In this document: positions 7,977 to 15,898 of the stretch, piece after piece | Numbering within the stretch: the stretch's first letter is position 1 | How the letters are laid out: each line of letters starts with the position of its first letter | Source of the DNA: a virus | DNA: 30,644 nt | Virus record (IMG/VR): IMGVR_UViG_3300030118_005586 | Span: 1 to 30,644 of that record | Strand: one strand, 5' to 3' | The notes under the pieces: generated by a model | Told to the model about the DNA's origin: nothing | Database searches by the model: none | What the model saw: only the letters and a program-made list of their open reading frames with translations | Translations under genes and position numbers: made by a program

Positions 7977-8701
7977 TGGCTGCTTTTATATTAAAAGATG
8001 GTAAGTTTGTTTTAAATGGTTACGATCTTTCAGGATTTGTAAGGTCAATGGATCTTTCACTAAGTACAGCTGAAATAGATGTTACAACAATTGATCAAGA
8101 TTCAATTAAAAAAATTGGTGGTTTGGAAGATCTTAGTATTTCAGCAGAAGGTTATTTTGAAGCAGGAGTTGATAAACCGGACGAATTATTTGGATCTAAT
8201 TTAGGATCTAATGTAAATTTTGCTGTTGCTGCAGATAACGGAAAAGGAAATTCTGCGTATTTCGGTGGTGGTCTTGAAACTAGTTATTCAATATTTGGTG
8301 CTGTTGGTGAAGCTGCACCGTTTCAATTTAATGGATCAGGAACAGAAACAAAACACGTTAAAGGAACAATTGAAGATCCGGGAACAACAGCAATCACAGC
8401 TAATGCTAATACAACTGGATTTGAATTAGGTGCTGTTACTTCTAGTCAAAAACTTTATGCTGCAATATTTGTTTTTACTCCTTCTGGTACTAGTCCAACT
8501 CTTGATGTAAAAGTTCAATCAGATGACAATTCAAGTTTTACTTCTGCAACTGATCGCATAACATTTACTCAAGCAACCGGTAGAACGTCAGAAATTAAAA
8601 CAGCTGATGGAGCTATTACAGATACACACTATAGATTTAATTATACAGTTGGAGGATCTACTCCAAGTTTTACAATTTTCGGAATAATCGGAAAAAGATA
8701 A
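7976..8701 (+). CDS. Tail-tube-like protein 1 with an extra C-terminal domain
   Basis: A 241-residue protein whose first ~110 residues (AAFILKDGKFVLNGYDLSG, then DLSLSTAEIDVTTI and KKIGGLEDLSISAEG) are clearly homologous to the whole of the next gene product. The extra C-terminal part (about residues 140-241) is a Thr/Ser-rich β domain with KLYAAIFVFTPSGTSPTLDV and FTSATDRITFTQATGR, a module common in marine phage tail proteins. It is probably a tail-tube subunit or a surface-decorated variant of one. The start codon is fixed by the TAATG overlap with the upstream gene. Confidence 0.7.
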   Translation: MAAFILKDGKFVLNGYDLSGFVRSMDLSLSTAEIDVTTIDQDSIKKIGGLEDLSISAEGYFEAGVDKPDELFGSNLGSNVNFAVAADNGKGNSAYFGGGLETSYSIFGAVGEAAPFQFNGSGTETKHVKGTIEDPGTTAITANANTTGFELGAVTSSQKLYAAIFVFTPSGTSPTLDVKVQSDDNSSFTSATDRITFTQATGRTSEIKTADGAITDTHYRFNYTVGGSTPSFTIFGIIGKR

Positions 8702-8714
8702 GAAAGGATAAACA

Positions 8715-9122
8715 ATGGCTGCATTCGTACTTAAAAACGCTTCGGTGGTTTTAAATTCGGTCAATATCTCAGATCATGTGGCCTCAGTTACTTTAGATAT
8801 GTCAGTTTCAGAAATCGAAACTACAGCGATGGGGGATGACAATATCACAAGAATTGGGGGCCTAAAGGACGGGAGTCTTAGCTTAGAACTGCACCAAGAT
8901 TTTGCTTCGTCAGAAACTGACGCAACAATAAATGGCGCATTCGGTACTGTTGTTTCTTTCGTCGTAAAAGCGGACGCTGGATCCGTGAGCGCTACTAATC
9001 CAAGTTATACAGGATCAGTACTTGTTTCACAGCACACTCCAGTTGCTAACGGCGTAGGGGAACTCGCTACTCAAAGTTTGACATTCCCTCTCAGTGGAGC
9101 GGTTACACGCGCAACTAGTTAG
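8715..9122 (+). CDS. Tail-tube-like protein 2 (likely major tail protein)
   Basis: A 135-residue β-rich protein, AAFVLKNASVVLNSVNISDH followed by VTLDMSVSEIETTAM and TRIGGLKDGSLSLEL. It aligns along its length with the N-terminal half of the preceding product, so the pair arose by duplication. Its codon use differs from its neighbours (GGG, GGC, CTC, GTC and ACG are frequent), as in the capsid gene, which suggests high expression. It is the better candidate for the main tube subunit. A good ribosome site AGAAAGGA precedes the ATG, and a strong terminator follows the stop. Confidence 0.75.
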   Translation: MAAFVLKNASVVLNSVNISDHVASVTLDMSVSEIETTAMGDDNITRIGGLKDGSLSLELHQDFASSETDATINGAFGTVVSFVVKADAGSVSATNPSYTGSVLVSQHTPVANGVGELATQSLTFPLSGAVTRATS

Positions 9123-9135
9123 GTTGAGATATATA

Positions 9136-9170
9136 AAGAAAAGGGATCCGTTTGGATCCCTATTCTTTTT
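9136..9170. terminator. Bidirectional intrinsic terminator between convergent genes
   Basis: GGGATCC (9143-9149) pairs with GGATCCC (9154-9160) around GTTT. The stem is extended by A-rich bases on the left and TATTCTTTTT on the right, giving T-runs in both directions. It ends the head/tail-tube transcript from the left and the short reverse gene from the right. Confidence 0.85.
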
Positions 9171-9183
9171 ATATATGAAGATT

Positions 9184-9408
9184 TTAAAATTCAGATATAA
9201 TTTCTTTAAGATCGTTAATGTTATTCATTAATTCTGATCTATCTCTTTTTAATTTATTTCTTTTATTAGCAAGTTTATGATCATGACTAAGATCAGCATA
9301 AAACCCGCCGCATTCGTCAAGTTTAGTATTTACTTTATTTAATTTAGCTTCTTTAGTTTCAAGTAATTGTTTCCAATCTGCTTGAGTATCTTTACTAATT
9401 TTTTCCAT
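9184..9408 (-). CDS. Small coiled-coil protein of unknown function
   Basis: A 74-residue, mostly helical, highly charged protein (EKISKDTQADWKQLLETKE, later KLANKRNKLKRDRSEL). Heptad-like spacing of Leu/Val suggests a coiled coil. It is one of only two reverse-strand genes in the window. Its leader contains the strong ribosome site GGAGGACA and it has its own promoter of the same design as those at 22790-22817, 22850-22877 and 28483-28509. This places it in a small regulon separate from the structural operon. No family is recognised. Confidence 0.65.
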   Translation of the reverse strand: MEKISKDTQADWKQLLETKEAKLNKVNTKLDECGGFYADLSHDHKLANKRNKLKRDRSELMNNINDLKEIISEF

Positions 9409-9443
9409 TTTGTATGTCCTCCGTTTGTTTAACTTATATATAT

Positions 9444-9472
9444 ATTATAGGCATGTTTTAATTTATATGTAA
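9444..9472 (-). promoter_or_regulatory. Promoter of the shared type (reverse strand)
   Basis: Read on the reverse strand, GCTTACAT supplies the -35 box TTACAT (9467-9472), followed by 17 bases and TATAAT (9444-9449). GCC stands directly before the -10, as at the sister promoters. The transcript would start near 9436 and carry the leader AAACGGAGGACA before the ATG at 9408. Confidence 0.75.
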
Positions 9473-9529
9473 GCATTTTAAATAATTTTATTTTTTACAA
9501 AATAATTAAGTATATTAAGCTTATTTAGC

Positions 9530-9535
9530 TATAAT
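9530..9535 (+). promoter_or_regulatory. -10 box of the candidate small RNA
   Basis: GCTATAATTAAAG contains a perfect TATAAT at 9530-9535. No strong -35 is visible (TTAAGT lies about 17 bases upstream). The same GCTATAATTAAA string occurs before the gene at 19936. Initiation 6-7 bases downstream would fall at 9541-9542. Confidence 0.6.
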
Positions 9536-9540
9536 TAAAG

Positions 9541-9630
9541 AAACATAAATAAATAAAGAAAGGATAAGCTTTCCATCTTTAAGACTTTATGTTTGAAAAA
9601 CGCGTTGCCTCCGCTGCGCGTTTTTCTTTT
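9541..9630 (+). ncRNA. Candidate small RNA with paired ends and intrinsic terminator
   Basis: A roughly 90-base transcript is predicted between the -10 at 9530-9535 and the terminator at 9595-9630. Its first nine bases AAACATAAA (9541-9549) pair perfectly with TTTATGTTT (9586-9594), which directly abuts the terminator stem. Inside this closing helix, GAAAG (9558-9562) can pair with CTTTC around a GATAAG loop. No gene with a ribosome site fits. The design (promoter, 5' end sealed in a helix, terminator) is that of a stable small RNA. Expression is inferred. Confidence 0.6.
9595..9630 (+). terminator. Intrinsic terminator of the candidate small RNA
   Basis: GAAAAACGCG (9595-9604) pairs perfectly with CGCGTTTTTC (9617-9626) around a 12-base loop, followed by TTTT. 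It is followed within 30 bases by the promoter for the next operon. Confidence 0.85.
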
Positions 9631-9656
9631 ATGTACCCTAATTCAATTTAAAATAC

Positions 9657-9662
9657 TATAAT
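9657..9662 (+). promoter_or_regulatory. -10 box for a leaderless tail-operon transcript
   Basis: TATAAT ends 6 bases before the ATG at 9669, and there is no ribosome site between them. Initiation at the usual distance would fall on the A of the ATG, so the message is expected to be leaderless, a common mode in Actinobacteria. Confidence 0.7.
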
Positions 9663-9668
9663 CAAAGC

Positions 9669-10115
9669 ATGGCAAGAACAGAAGTAAAAGGTTTAAACGA
9701 AGTTAGGAAAGCATTAAGACAAATGGATCCTGAACTAGTTAAAGAGTTTAAAACTCAATTTAAAGCCGTTGGTGAGGAAGTTGCTGCAGATATTCGGCCT
9801 AATGTACCGGTTTCTGATGGTAAAAGAATAAACGGCAGAAGAGTTGCAGGAGGAAGAGCTAAAAAATCTTATAAAGCAACGCAAGCTGGAACAACTACTT
9901 TTGTACAAATGGGATCAAATACAACTGCTAAATATGTACCTTGGTTGGATTTTGGTGGAACTTTAGAGCCAACTGGAAACAGAAGGAATACTCAAGTTAG
10001 ACCATTTAAAAAAGAAGGTCGTTATTTATATCCCGGAATTGCTGAAAATAGTGAAAATATAACTAAAGCTGCAGGCAAAGCTTTTGATAATGCAAAAAGA
10101 AAGGCGAAATTATAA
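9669..10115 (+). CDS. HK97 gp10-like tail completion protein
   Basis: A 148-residue basic protein. The opening EVKGLNEVRKALRQMDPEL, the segment TAKYVPWLDFGGT and the closing helix with KAAGKAFDNAKRKAKL follow the HK97-gp10-like family, whose members act at the head-tail interface or as tail terminators. It is the first gene after the 9.1-9.6 kb island and appears to be transcribed from a leaderless promoter, unlike the genes before it. Its TAA overlaps the ATG of the next gene (TAATGG), showing coupling. Confidence 0.75.
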   Translation: MARTEVKGLNEVRKALRQMDPELVKEFKTQFKAVGEEVAADIRPNVPVSDGKRINGRRVAGGRAKKSYKATQAGTTTFVQMGSNTTAKYVPWLDFGGTLEPTGNRRNTQVRPFKKEGRYLYPGIAENSENITKAAGKAFDNAKRKAKL

Positions 10116-10384
10116 TGGAAGAGTTTGATCTTAAAGTTGTTTTATTAGACGGATCTGAATTTACTTTTAGTTTAGAAATGTTTGATTTAATAGAATACGA
10201 AAGAAAATTTAAAAAACCTTCATCAAGATTAGAAGAGGGATATTTAGAAGAGTTGTTATTTATTGCATATACTCACCTTAAAAGAAAAGAAAAAATTACT
10301 CAAGACTTTGAAGGGTTTGCGCAAGAAGTTAAAACTGTTACAGGAAACGAAGCTAACTTGGGAAAAGACCAAGAGGCGGAGTAA
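10115..10384 (+). CDS. Tail assembly chaperone, short form (G-like)
   Basis: An 89-residue acidic protein, EEFDLKVVLLDGSEFTFSLE then DLIEYERKF, followed by two helices. It occupies the place of lambda gpG, between the tail-completion gene and the tape measure gene. The chaperone wraps the tape measure during tail assembly. Near its 3' end lies the heptamer G GGA AAA (10360-10366) in the correct phase for -1 slippage, so this frame is only the unshifted product. The ATG is coupled to the upstream stop. Confidence 0.85.
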   Translation: MEEFDLKVVLLDGSEFTFSLEMFDLIEYERKFKKPSSRLEEGYLEELLFIAYTHLKRKEKITQDFEGFAQEVKTVTGNEANLGKDQEAE

Positions 10385-10518
10385 TTGACACGATTGCAGC
10401 AATAGCGTCTGAAACTGGCATTCCGCCGCAGAACTTAATGGCCCTAGACTATGATATTTATAAAGCGATCTTAGACTATTTAGAAGATCGTAACAGAAGG
10501 AACAAGCATGGCAGGTAG
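10115..10518 (+). CDS. Tail assembly chaperone, -1 frameshift fusion (GT-like)
   Basis: Slippage by one base at GGGAAAA (10360-10366) avoids the TAA at 10382 and continues in the -1 frame as AGA CCA AGA GGC GGA GTA and onward to TAG at 10516-10518. This adds 50 codons (RPRGGVIDTIAAIASETG, then PPQNLMALDYDIYKAILDYL) to 84 upstream codons, a total of 134 residues. The heptamer is in the X XXY YYZ phase and resembles lambda's GGGAAAG. The added part has no start codon or ribosome site of its own, and it ends 11 bases inside the tape measure gene. This is the classical G/GT arrangement of siphoviruses. Confidence 0.85.
10360..10366 (+). promoter_or_regulatory. Programmed -1 ribosomal frameshift site
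   Basis: The heptamer G GGA AAA is read in the zero frame as TTG GGA AAA GAC. Both tRNAs can re-pair one base back on GGG and AAA. An open -1 frame of 50 codons follows and overlaps the tape measure start. Confidence 0.85.
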
Positions 10519-12721
10519 GCAAGTTAAAGTTGCCATTATTGGTGACGCAAAACAATTCAATAAAGTTTTAAATGAAACATCAACTAAATTAGGAAGATTT
10601 GGATCTGATGTAACCGAAGTAGGAAAAAAAGCAATCAAAGGTTTTGCTGTTGCAGGAGCGGCAGTTACAGGTTTTGCAGCTAAATCTATTGGAGAACTAA
10701 GCACATTCCAAGCAGGAATGAATGAAGTTTTTACATTGCTTCCGGGAATATCCGGAGACGCAATGAAAGAAATGACAAAGCAAGTAAAACAATTTTCAAA
10801 AGATTTTGGAGTTTTGCCTGAGGATGTAATACCTTCTCTTTATAATTCTTTATCAGCTGGCGTTCCGCCTGATAATGTTTTTGCATTTTTAGAAACAGCA
10901 AACAAATTAGCTAAAGGTGGAGCAACAGAATTAGGTACCGCGGTTGATGGTTTATCAACAGTTATCAATGCGTTTGGCGCAGATGTTATAGACGTTGGAA
11001 CAGCTTCAGATTTAATATTTACTGCTGTTAAAGGTGGTAAAACTACAGTTGATGAAATATCAAGATCTCTTTTCCAAGTTGCTCCGGTTGCTGCAGGTTT
11101 AGGAGTTGAGTTTGGAAACGTTACTGCCGCTTTAGCAACATTAACAGCTTCAGGTACTCCAACAAGTGTAGCCGCAACTCAGTTAAGAGCGGTATTTGCA
11201 GAACTATCAAAGCCAACAAGTAAAATTTCACAAATATTTGGCGATCTAGCAGGAAAAGATTTTGCAACATTTATTAAAGAAGGCGGCAATGTAAAAGAAG
11301 CTTTAGATCTAATTGCTAAGTTTGCAGATGAATCTGGAGTTTCCATGTCAGCATTTTTCGGATCTGTTGAAGCTGCTGGTGCTGCGCAAGTATTAACAGG
11401 AAAAGGCGCAGATAAATTTGCACAAGAATTAGAAGCGGTAAATAGTGCGGCTGGTGCCACGAATGCAGCTTTTGAACAAATGGAAAAAGGTTTGCAACCT
11501 ACTATTGATCGAATTAAAGCAGCTGGACAAGTTTTAATGTTAGATATTGCAGAAAAAATAGTTCCGATCGTAGAGCCAGCATTAATTAAAGTTAAAGAAG
11601 CTTTTGATATTATATTGCCAGCTATTGATAAAGTAGTTGCAAAAATTCAAGAATTTACTACTTCAGGGCCGTTTGTTGAATTTGTTGATAAAGCTAGAAC
11701 AAAATTAGAAGAATTACAAAAAGCTATTCAACCGGTAATTGATCGCATAAAAGAATTTTTTGATGAAAATCCAAGATCTAAATTTGCTGCTATTGCTGCA
11801 ACTATAGGAACTTTATTAATTCCAATTGTATTTGCTTTAATTTCTGCATTGTCTGTTTTATTTAGCCCGATCGTATTAATTACAGGAGCGATCGCTGCAT
11901 TGGCCGCAGGATTTACTTTTGCTTATGACAATGTTGAAGGGTTTAGAAATTTTGTAGATAATTCAATTAAATTTTTAAAAGATCTATTTCAAAGATTTGT
12001 AGCATTTTTTCAGTCCGATGGTTTTGTTGCTGCGTTTCAAAAAGGTTTAGCGATCGTAAAGCTTAATTTTAATATGATTAGAAACGTTATTAACGGAGTC
12101 ATTGGATTTATAAAAGCACTTTTTAAAGGTGATGTTGGAGAAGCTGTAGAGCAGCTTAAAGAAACTTTTAAAGGATTATTAAGATTTTTTAAATCAGATT
12201 TCAATTTATTTAAAGTTTTAAAGGATTTATTTTTTACCGCATTAAATAAATTAGGAGATTTGTTAATTCCAAAATTAAAATCTTTTGGATCAGGATTTTT
12301 AGAAACTATTTCAACAGTTTTAAAAACATCAGCTGGGGTTGTATTAGAGGGAATTAAATTTGTATTTAATAAAGTAATTGACAAACTAAACGGTTTTATT
12401 AATGATCTAAACGCAGGTTTAGGTTTTAGTTTTTTTGGAATTGATATAGATCCGCCAGATATTCCTAATATTCCAAGATTAGCAAAAGGTGGAATTGTTG
12501 ATTCGCCTACGTTAGCATTAATCGGCGAGAGCGGGCCTGAGGCAGTCGTACCTCTCTCTGGTGGCAATCAAATGGGATTCACTGCGAATATTACAGTAAA
12601 TGCCGGAATGGGAGCAGATGGAGCTGAAATAGGATCTGAAATCGTGGATGCTTTAAAAAAATATCAACGATCTAACGGATCAATTCCTATAACAGTTGGA
12701 AATAGCTTAAGCGTTGTCTGA
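10508..12721 (+). CDS. Tail tape measure protein
   Basis: A 737-residue protein that sets tail length. The N-terminal part holds the TP901-type core: FQAGMNEVFTLLPGIS, YNSLSAGVPPDN, ANKLAKGGATELGTAVDGL, and TASGTPTSVAATQLRAVF. Central hydrophobic segments (about residues 430-470) include likely membrane-active helices for DNA entry. The C-terminus ends in LAKGGIVDSPTLALIGESGPE, a very common tape measure ending. No lytic domain is visible. At about 1.5 Å per residue the tail would be near 110 nm, an estimate from other phages. It starts inside the GT frame with ribosome site AGAAGGA. Confidence 0.92.
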   Translation: MAGRQVKVAIIGDAKQFNKVLNETSTKLGRFGSDVTEVGKKAIKGFAVAGAAVTGFAAKSIGELSTFQAGMNEVFTLLPGISGDAMKEMTKQVKQFSKDFGVLPEDVIPSLYNSLSAGVPPDNVFAFLETANKLAKGGATELGTAVDGLSTVINAFGADVIDVGTASDLIFTAVKGGKTTVDEISRSLFQVAPVAAGLGVEFGNVTAALATLTASGTPTSVAATQLRAVFAELSKPTSKISQIFGDLAGKDFATFIKEGGNVKEALDLIAKFADESGVSMSAFFGSVEAAGAAQVLTGKGADKFAQELEAVNSAAGATNAAFEQMEKGLQPTIDRIKAAGQVLMLDIAEKIVPIVEPALIKVKEAFDIILPAIDKVVAKIQEFTTSGPFVEFVDKARTKLEELQKAIQPVIDRIKEFFDENPRSKFAAIAATIGTLLIPIVFALISALSVLFSPIVLITGAIAALAAGFTFAYDNVEGFRNFVDNSIKFLKDLFQRFVAFFQSDGFVAAFQKGLAIVKLNFNMIRNVINGVIGFIKALFKGDVGEAVEQLKETFKGLLRFFKSDFNLFKVLKDLFFTALNKLGDLLIPKLKSFGSGFLETISTVLKTSAGVVLEGIKFVFNKVIDKLNGFINDLNAGLGFSFFGIDIDPPDIPNIPRLAKGGIVDSPTLALIGESGPEAVVPLSGGNQMGFTANITVNAGMGADGAEIGSEIVDALKKYQRSNGSIPITVGNSLSVV

Positions 12722-13935
12722 TGGATTATAAACTTTCAATTGGATTTACAACAGATACTTTTACTCTTGATGATGTTATTCGAGGAGTTTTAGACGGATC
12801 CGCTGGGTTAGGTGGGGTTACAGAATTTACAGATGTAACAGCCGACGTGCAGCAAATAAGTATTTCAAGAGGTAGATCAAGGGAAACTGATGAATTTAAT
12901 GCAGGATCTGTTTCTTTTGCATTAAGAAATGAAACAGGAAAATATAATCCTCTAAATACAGCAGGACCATATTATCCGGGAATTGAGCCATTAATGGAAG
13001 TTAAAGTTGAAGCTTCGCATAACGGATCTACTTATTACACAATTTTTAGAGGTACAATTGACGACTGGTCAATTCAATATCCAAGTAAAAAAGAATCGTT
13101 TGTTTTATGTAGAGCTTCAGATTCAATTGCTTTATTATCATCAACAGAAGTTTCTATTACAAGATCTGCAGAATTATCAGGAACAAGAATAACAGCAATA
13201 TTAGATGACGCTTCAGTTGGTTTTCCATCTTTATTAAGATCTATAAATGCAGGAAATACAACTTTACAATCAGGATCACAAAGCGGAACAACGATCGACG
13301 TTTTAAGAAATATTGAGCAAAGTGAAAATGGAGCATTATTTGTAGATCGTGAAGGTAAATTAACTTTTAAACAAAGAACTAGTACGTTTCCTTCAGGTAG
13401 TCCTTCAATAACATTTTCTGATGATGGATCAGATTTTTCATATATGCAAACTCAACTTAATTTAAACGATGATCTTTTATTTAATAGAGTAACAGTACAA
13501 AGAAAAAACGGAACAGCACAAACAAAAACAGACGCAACAAGCCAAGCTAAATATAGAGTTAGACAATTAACAAGATCAGATCTTAATATGTCTAATGATA
13601 CAGAAGCAGCAGATTCAGCATTGTTTCTTTTAAATAAATTTAAAAATCCTGAAACAAGGTTTGCAGGATTAAATATTTCTGTGGATAAACTTTCAACTAG
13701 CCAACAAAGTTCGCTTGCGCAACTTGATTTAGCGGATATAATAAAAGTTGAATTAACACCTATTGGCGAAAGTTCTCAAAGATCTAAGCTGCTAAGTGTT
13801 AATAATATGATTTGGAGCATTAAACCGGGATCATCAAATATAACGATCGGAACGGCTGACGCAACAAATTTAACGTTTTTAATTTTAGACGATACCGAAT
13901 TTGGTAAATTAGATTCGGCAAAGTTAGCTTATTAA
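12721..13935 (+). CDS. Minor tail protein (tail tip)
   Basis: A 404-residue β-rich protein directly behind the tape measure gene, where siphoviruses encode the distal tail or tip proteins. Visible features are the N-terminal strands YKLSIGFTTDTFTLDDV, an SISRGRSRETDEFNAGSVSF block typical of actinophage and marine phage tip proteins, and RNIEQSENGALFVDREGKLTF in the middle, which is common in baseplate-hub-like tail proteins. The stop of the tape measure gene overlaps its ATG (TGATGG), so the two are coupled. It probably links tube and fibres; the exact equivalent in lambda or TP901 cannot be fixed by eye. Confidence 0.75.
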   Translation: MDYKLSIGFTTDTFTLDDVIRGVLDGSAGLGGVTEFTDVTADVQQISISRGRSRETDEFNAGSVSFALRNETGKYNPLNTAGPYYPGIEPLMEVKVEASHNGSTYYTIFRGTIDDWSIQYPSKKESFVLCRASDSIALLSSTEVSITRSAELSGTRITAILDDASVGFPSLLRSINAGNTTLQSGSQSGTTIDVLRNIEQSENGALFVDREGKLTFKQRTSTFPSGSPSITFSDDGSDFSYMQTQLNLNDDLLFNRVTVQRKNGTAQTKTDATSQAKYRVRQLTRSDLNMSNDTEAADSALFLLNKFKNPETRFAGLNISVDKLSTSQQSSLAQLDLADIIKVELTPIGESSQRSKLLSVNNMIWSIKPGSSNITIGTADATNLTFLILDDTEFGKLDSAKLAY

Positions 13936-13943
13936 GGAGCAAA

Positions 13944-14423
13944 ATGGCATTATCAGGATATAAAGAATTTACGGTTGGCGAGGTTTTATCTGCTGCAGAT
14001 GTTAATAATTTTCTCATGCAGGGAGTTATGGTTTTTGCAGATTCGAGCGCTAGAGATTCGGGAATTACCTCATCAAAAAGAGAAGAAGGCCAATTTGTAT
14101 TTTTAAAAGATACAAATACTTTACAATTTTATAATGGAAGTTCCTTTGTAGATTTTATTGGTGAAGGTGATATTACTGGAGTTACTATCACAACTTCTGG
14201 AACTTCTGGTTTATCTGGAGGAGCCGCAGCAACTTCTGGAGCTTTTGCTTCAACATTAGTTATCGCGCCTAATAGTGCAACTTCAGCAACGGTTGCTGGA
14301 TCTGATATTGTTTTAATAGGTGACGCTGACGACAGCAATAATTTAAAAAAGACAACAGCGCAAGACATTGCTAATTTAGCACCAGCTGGCGTTAGTCTTG
14401 GTTTAGTATTAGCATTAAGTTAA
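13944..14423 (+). CDS. Tail tip or fibre-base protein
   Basis: A 159-residue protein with an N-terminal segment FTVGEVLSAADVNNFLMQG followed by MVFADSSARDSG and FVFLKDTNTLQFYNGSSF. That head is common at the N-terminus of tail-tip or fibre proteins in actinophages and marine phages, where it probably anchors the protein. The rest is Gly/Ser/Thr/Ala-rich and low in complexity, ending in TTAQDIANLAPAG, reminiscent of fibre shafts. AAGGAG lies 6 bases before the ATG. Confidence 0.65.
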   Translation: MALSGYKEFTVGEVLSAADVNNFLMQGVMVFADSSARDSGITSSKREEGQFVFLKDTNTLQFYNGSSFVDFIGEGDITGVTITTSGTSGLSGGAAATSGAFASTLVIAPNSATSATVAGSDIVLIGDADDSNNLKKTTAQDIANLAPAGVSLGLVLALS

Positions 14424-14437
14424 GAAAGGAAATATAA

Positions 14438-14764
14438 ATGGCCGATACCCTGCATTCCGTTCAAGGAGTTTTAGCAACTTCTGCTGGTGATATTATAGAC
14501 GCAGTTCCTTCATCCACTACAGAAACAGCAATTGGAATTTTGCTTTCAAATGTTTCTGGAAGTAGTGCTGACGTTACTGTTGATTTAAGTGTTACTAAGT
14601 CAGGCGGATCTTTACGACACATTTTAAATAATGTTTCGCTTCCGTTTGGAACAACAATTGAAATACAAACAAAGATTGCATTGGAAACTGGAGATAAGCT
14701 TCAAGGTTTATGTTCAGCAGCTTCAAGCGCGGAATATAACGTTACGTTTCTAAGACAAACCTAA
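14438..14764 (+). CDS. Small β-sandwich structural protein
   Basis: A 108-residue protein rich in Ser, Thr and Val with alternating hydrophobic strands (AIGILLSNVSGSSADVTVDL, then LPFGTTIEIQTKIAL and GDKLQGLCSAAS). The pattern is that of small β-sandwich proteins encoded beside fibre genes in many marine phages, but no family name is certain. A strong AGAAAGGA ribosome site precedes it. It marks the boundary after which base composition and GATC frequency change abruptly. Confidence 0.6.
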   Translation: MADTLHSVQGVLATSAGDIIDAVPSSTTETAIGILLSNVSGSSADVTVDLSVTKSGGSLRHILNNVSLPFGTTIEIQTKIALETGDKLQGLCSAASSAEYNVTFLRQT

Positions 14765-14774
14765 AGGAGTTTTT

Positions 14775-15392
14775 ATGGCTTACTTAGGTACGCAACCAAA
14801 TAACGTAAAACAAAATACAGGTTTATATACACTTAGTGAAATACTACAACTAACTAAAGACGGCAGTTGGGGTGGTAGTTTAGAACTTATAGAATCTCAA
14901 ACAGTATCAAGTGCAAGTGCAGTAGATTTTACAAGTATTAAAGGTAATGTCTATGATGTTCATATACTTCAATTAATTAATGGACATTGTGCAGATGATA
15001 ATAAAGCATTTACAACTCAATTATCAAATGATGGTGGAAGTTCTTTTGAAACTTCTAATTATCAATGGGCTTTTAGTTATCAAAAATCAAATGGTACTTT
15101 TCAAGAAAAAAAATCAACAAGTGATAGTGCAATTTCATTAATCCATAATATTGGTAACAGTACAGGGGAACAAGTTAGTGGATATATATATTATTACAAC
15201 CTTAACAATAGTTCAAAATTTTCTTTTACAACTCATCAATTTACAGGTATGACGCAAGACCCCGATTATATTTCAACTTTTGGTGGTGGTGTTTATGCAG
15301 TTGCTGAAACTATAAATGCTATAAGATTATTAATTACTTCAAGCACTTTTGCTAGTGCTACTGTAAATTTATATGGAGTAAAACAAATATGA
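14775..15392 (+). CDS. Fibre-like protein A1 of a duplicated cassette
   Basis: A 205-residue β-rich protein that pairs with the product at 16419: both have an N-terminal segment ending in GLYT or GIFT, then LTKDGSWGGSLELIESQTVSS, a YDVHI strand, the YIYYYNLNNSSKFSFTTHQ block and a LYGVK-type ending. No catalytic motif is visible. By position behind tail-tip genes it may be a receptor-binding or tail-surface protein. It has a GGAG ribosome site. Codon use (AGT, AAT, ACA) differs from the rest of the genome. Confidence 0.65.
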   Translation: MAYLGTQPNNVKQNTGLYTLSEILQLTKDGSWGGSLELIESQTVSSASAVDFTSIKGNVYDVHILQLINGHCADDNKAFTTQLSNDGGSSFETSNYQWAFSYQKSNGTFQEKKSTSDSAISLIHNIGNSTGEQVSGYIYYYNLNNSSKFSFTTHQFTGMTQDPDYISTFGGGVYAVAETINAIRLLITSSTFASATVNLYGVKQI

Positions 15393-15898
15393 GTAACCTA
15401 AGATTAATTAATGAAAGTTCAGGAAGTGCAATAACAAGTTTTTCTATGACAGATGTTTTTAGTTCTGATTATGATATTTACAAAGTTGTTTTAGATACTA
15501 TTGATTTTGCAAATGCAGATTTATTTTTTAGATTTATTAATTCAAGTGGAAGTGTTGTAAGTGCAAGTAATTATGATGACGCAGTTTTATTGCTAAGAAG
15601 TTATAGCGCATTTGGAGAAAATAAAAATACAAATGCAACATCTCTTGGATCAATAGGATTTAGTGATTTATCAGATAAAGGAAATGCAACTGTTATATAT
15701 ATATTTAATCCAACAAGTTCTAGTTTTTATACTTTTGCATTGTGGCAAAATGCTGGTGTATCAAGTATTGGAACACCAGTAAGAAAAGGCATTGGTGTTT
15801 TAAAACAAACTGCAAGTATGACAGGTATAAATTTTAATGCTAGTTCATCAATATTAAATATTAGAGCAAGAATTTATGGATTGAGAGTTGATAGCTAA
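15389..15898 (+). CDS. Fibre-like protein B1
   Basis: A 169-residue protein. Residues 1-35 (LRLINESSGSAITSFSMTDVFSSDYDIY) align with the gene at 17072, and both have a YIFNPTSSSFYTFA-like central strand pair and an ending RIYGLR or IYGVK. The same central block (Tyr-rich strand, Asn/Ser turn, FSF-like strand) occurs in the A and C types, so all six proteins probably share one fold. The ATG overlaps the A1 stop (ATGA) and its TAA overlaps C1 (TAATGG), implying coordinated synthesis in fixed ratios. Confidence 0.65.
   Translation: MSNLRLINESSGSAITSFSMTDVFSSDYDIYKVVLDTIDFANADLFFRFINSSGSVVSASNYDDAVLLLRSYSAFGENKNTNATSLGSIGFSDLSDKGNATVIYIFNPTSSSFYTFALWQNAGVSSIGTPVRKGIGVLKQTASMTGINFNASSSILNIRARIYGLRVDS

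Noticed and set aside
8220-8429. A 69-codon forward frame inside the first tail-tube gene
   Set aside because: It is in another frame of a well-supported gene and has no ribosome site.
9591-9653. A 20-codon frame MFEKRVASAARF... over the small RNA terminator
   Set aside because: It runs through the terminator stem and has no ribosome site at proper distance.
12037-12567. A 176-codon reverse frame opposite the tape measure gene
   Set aside because: It is a shadow of the AT-rich coding strand; the composition is biased and no start signal is present.
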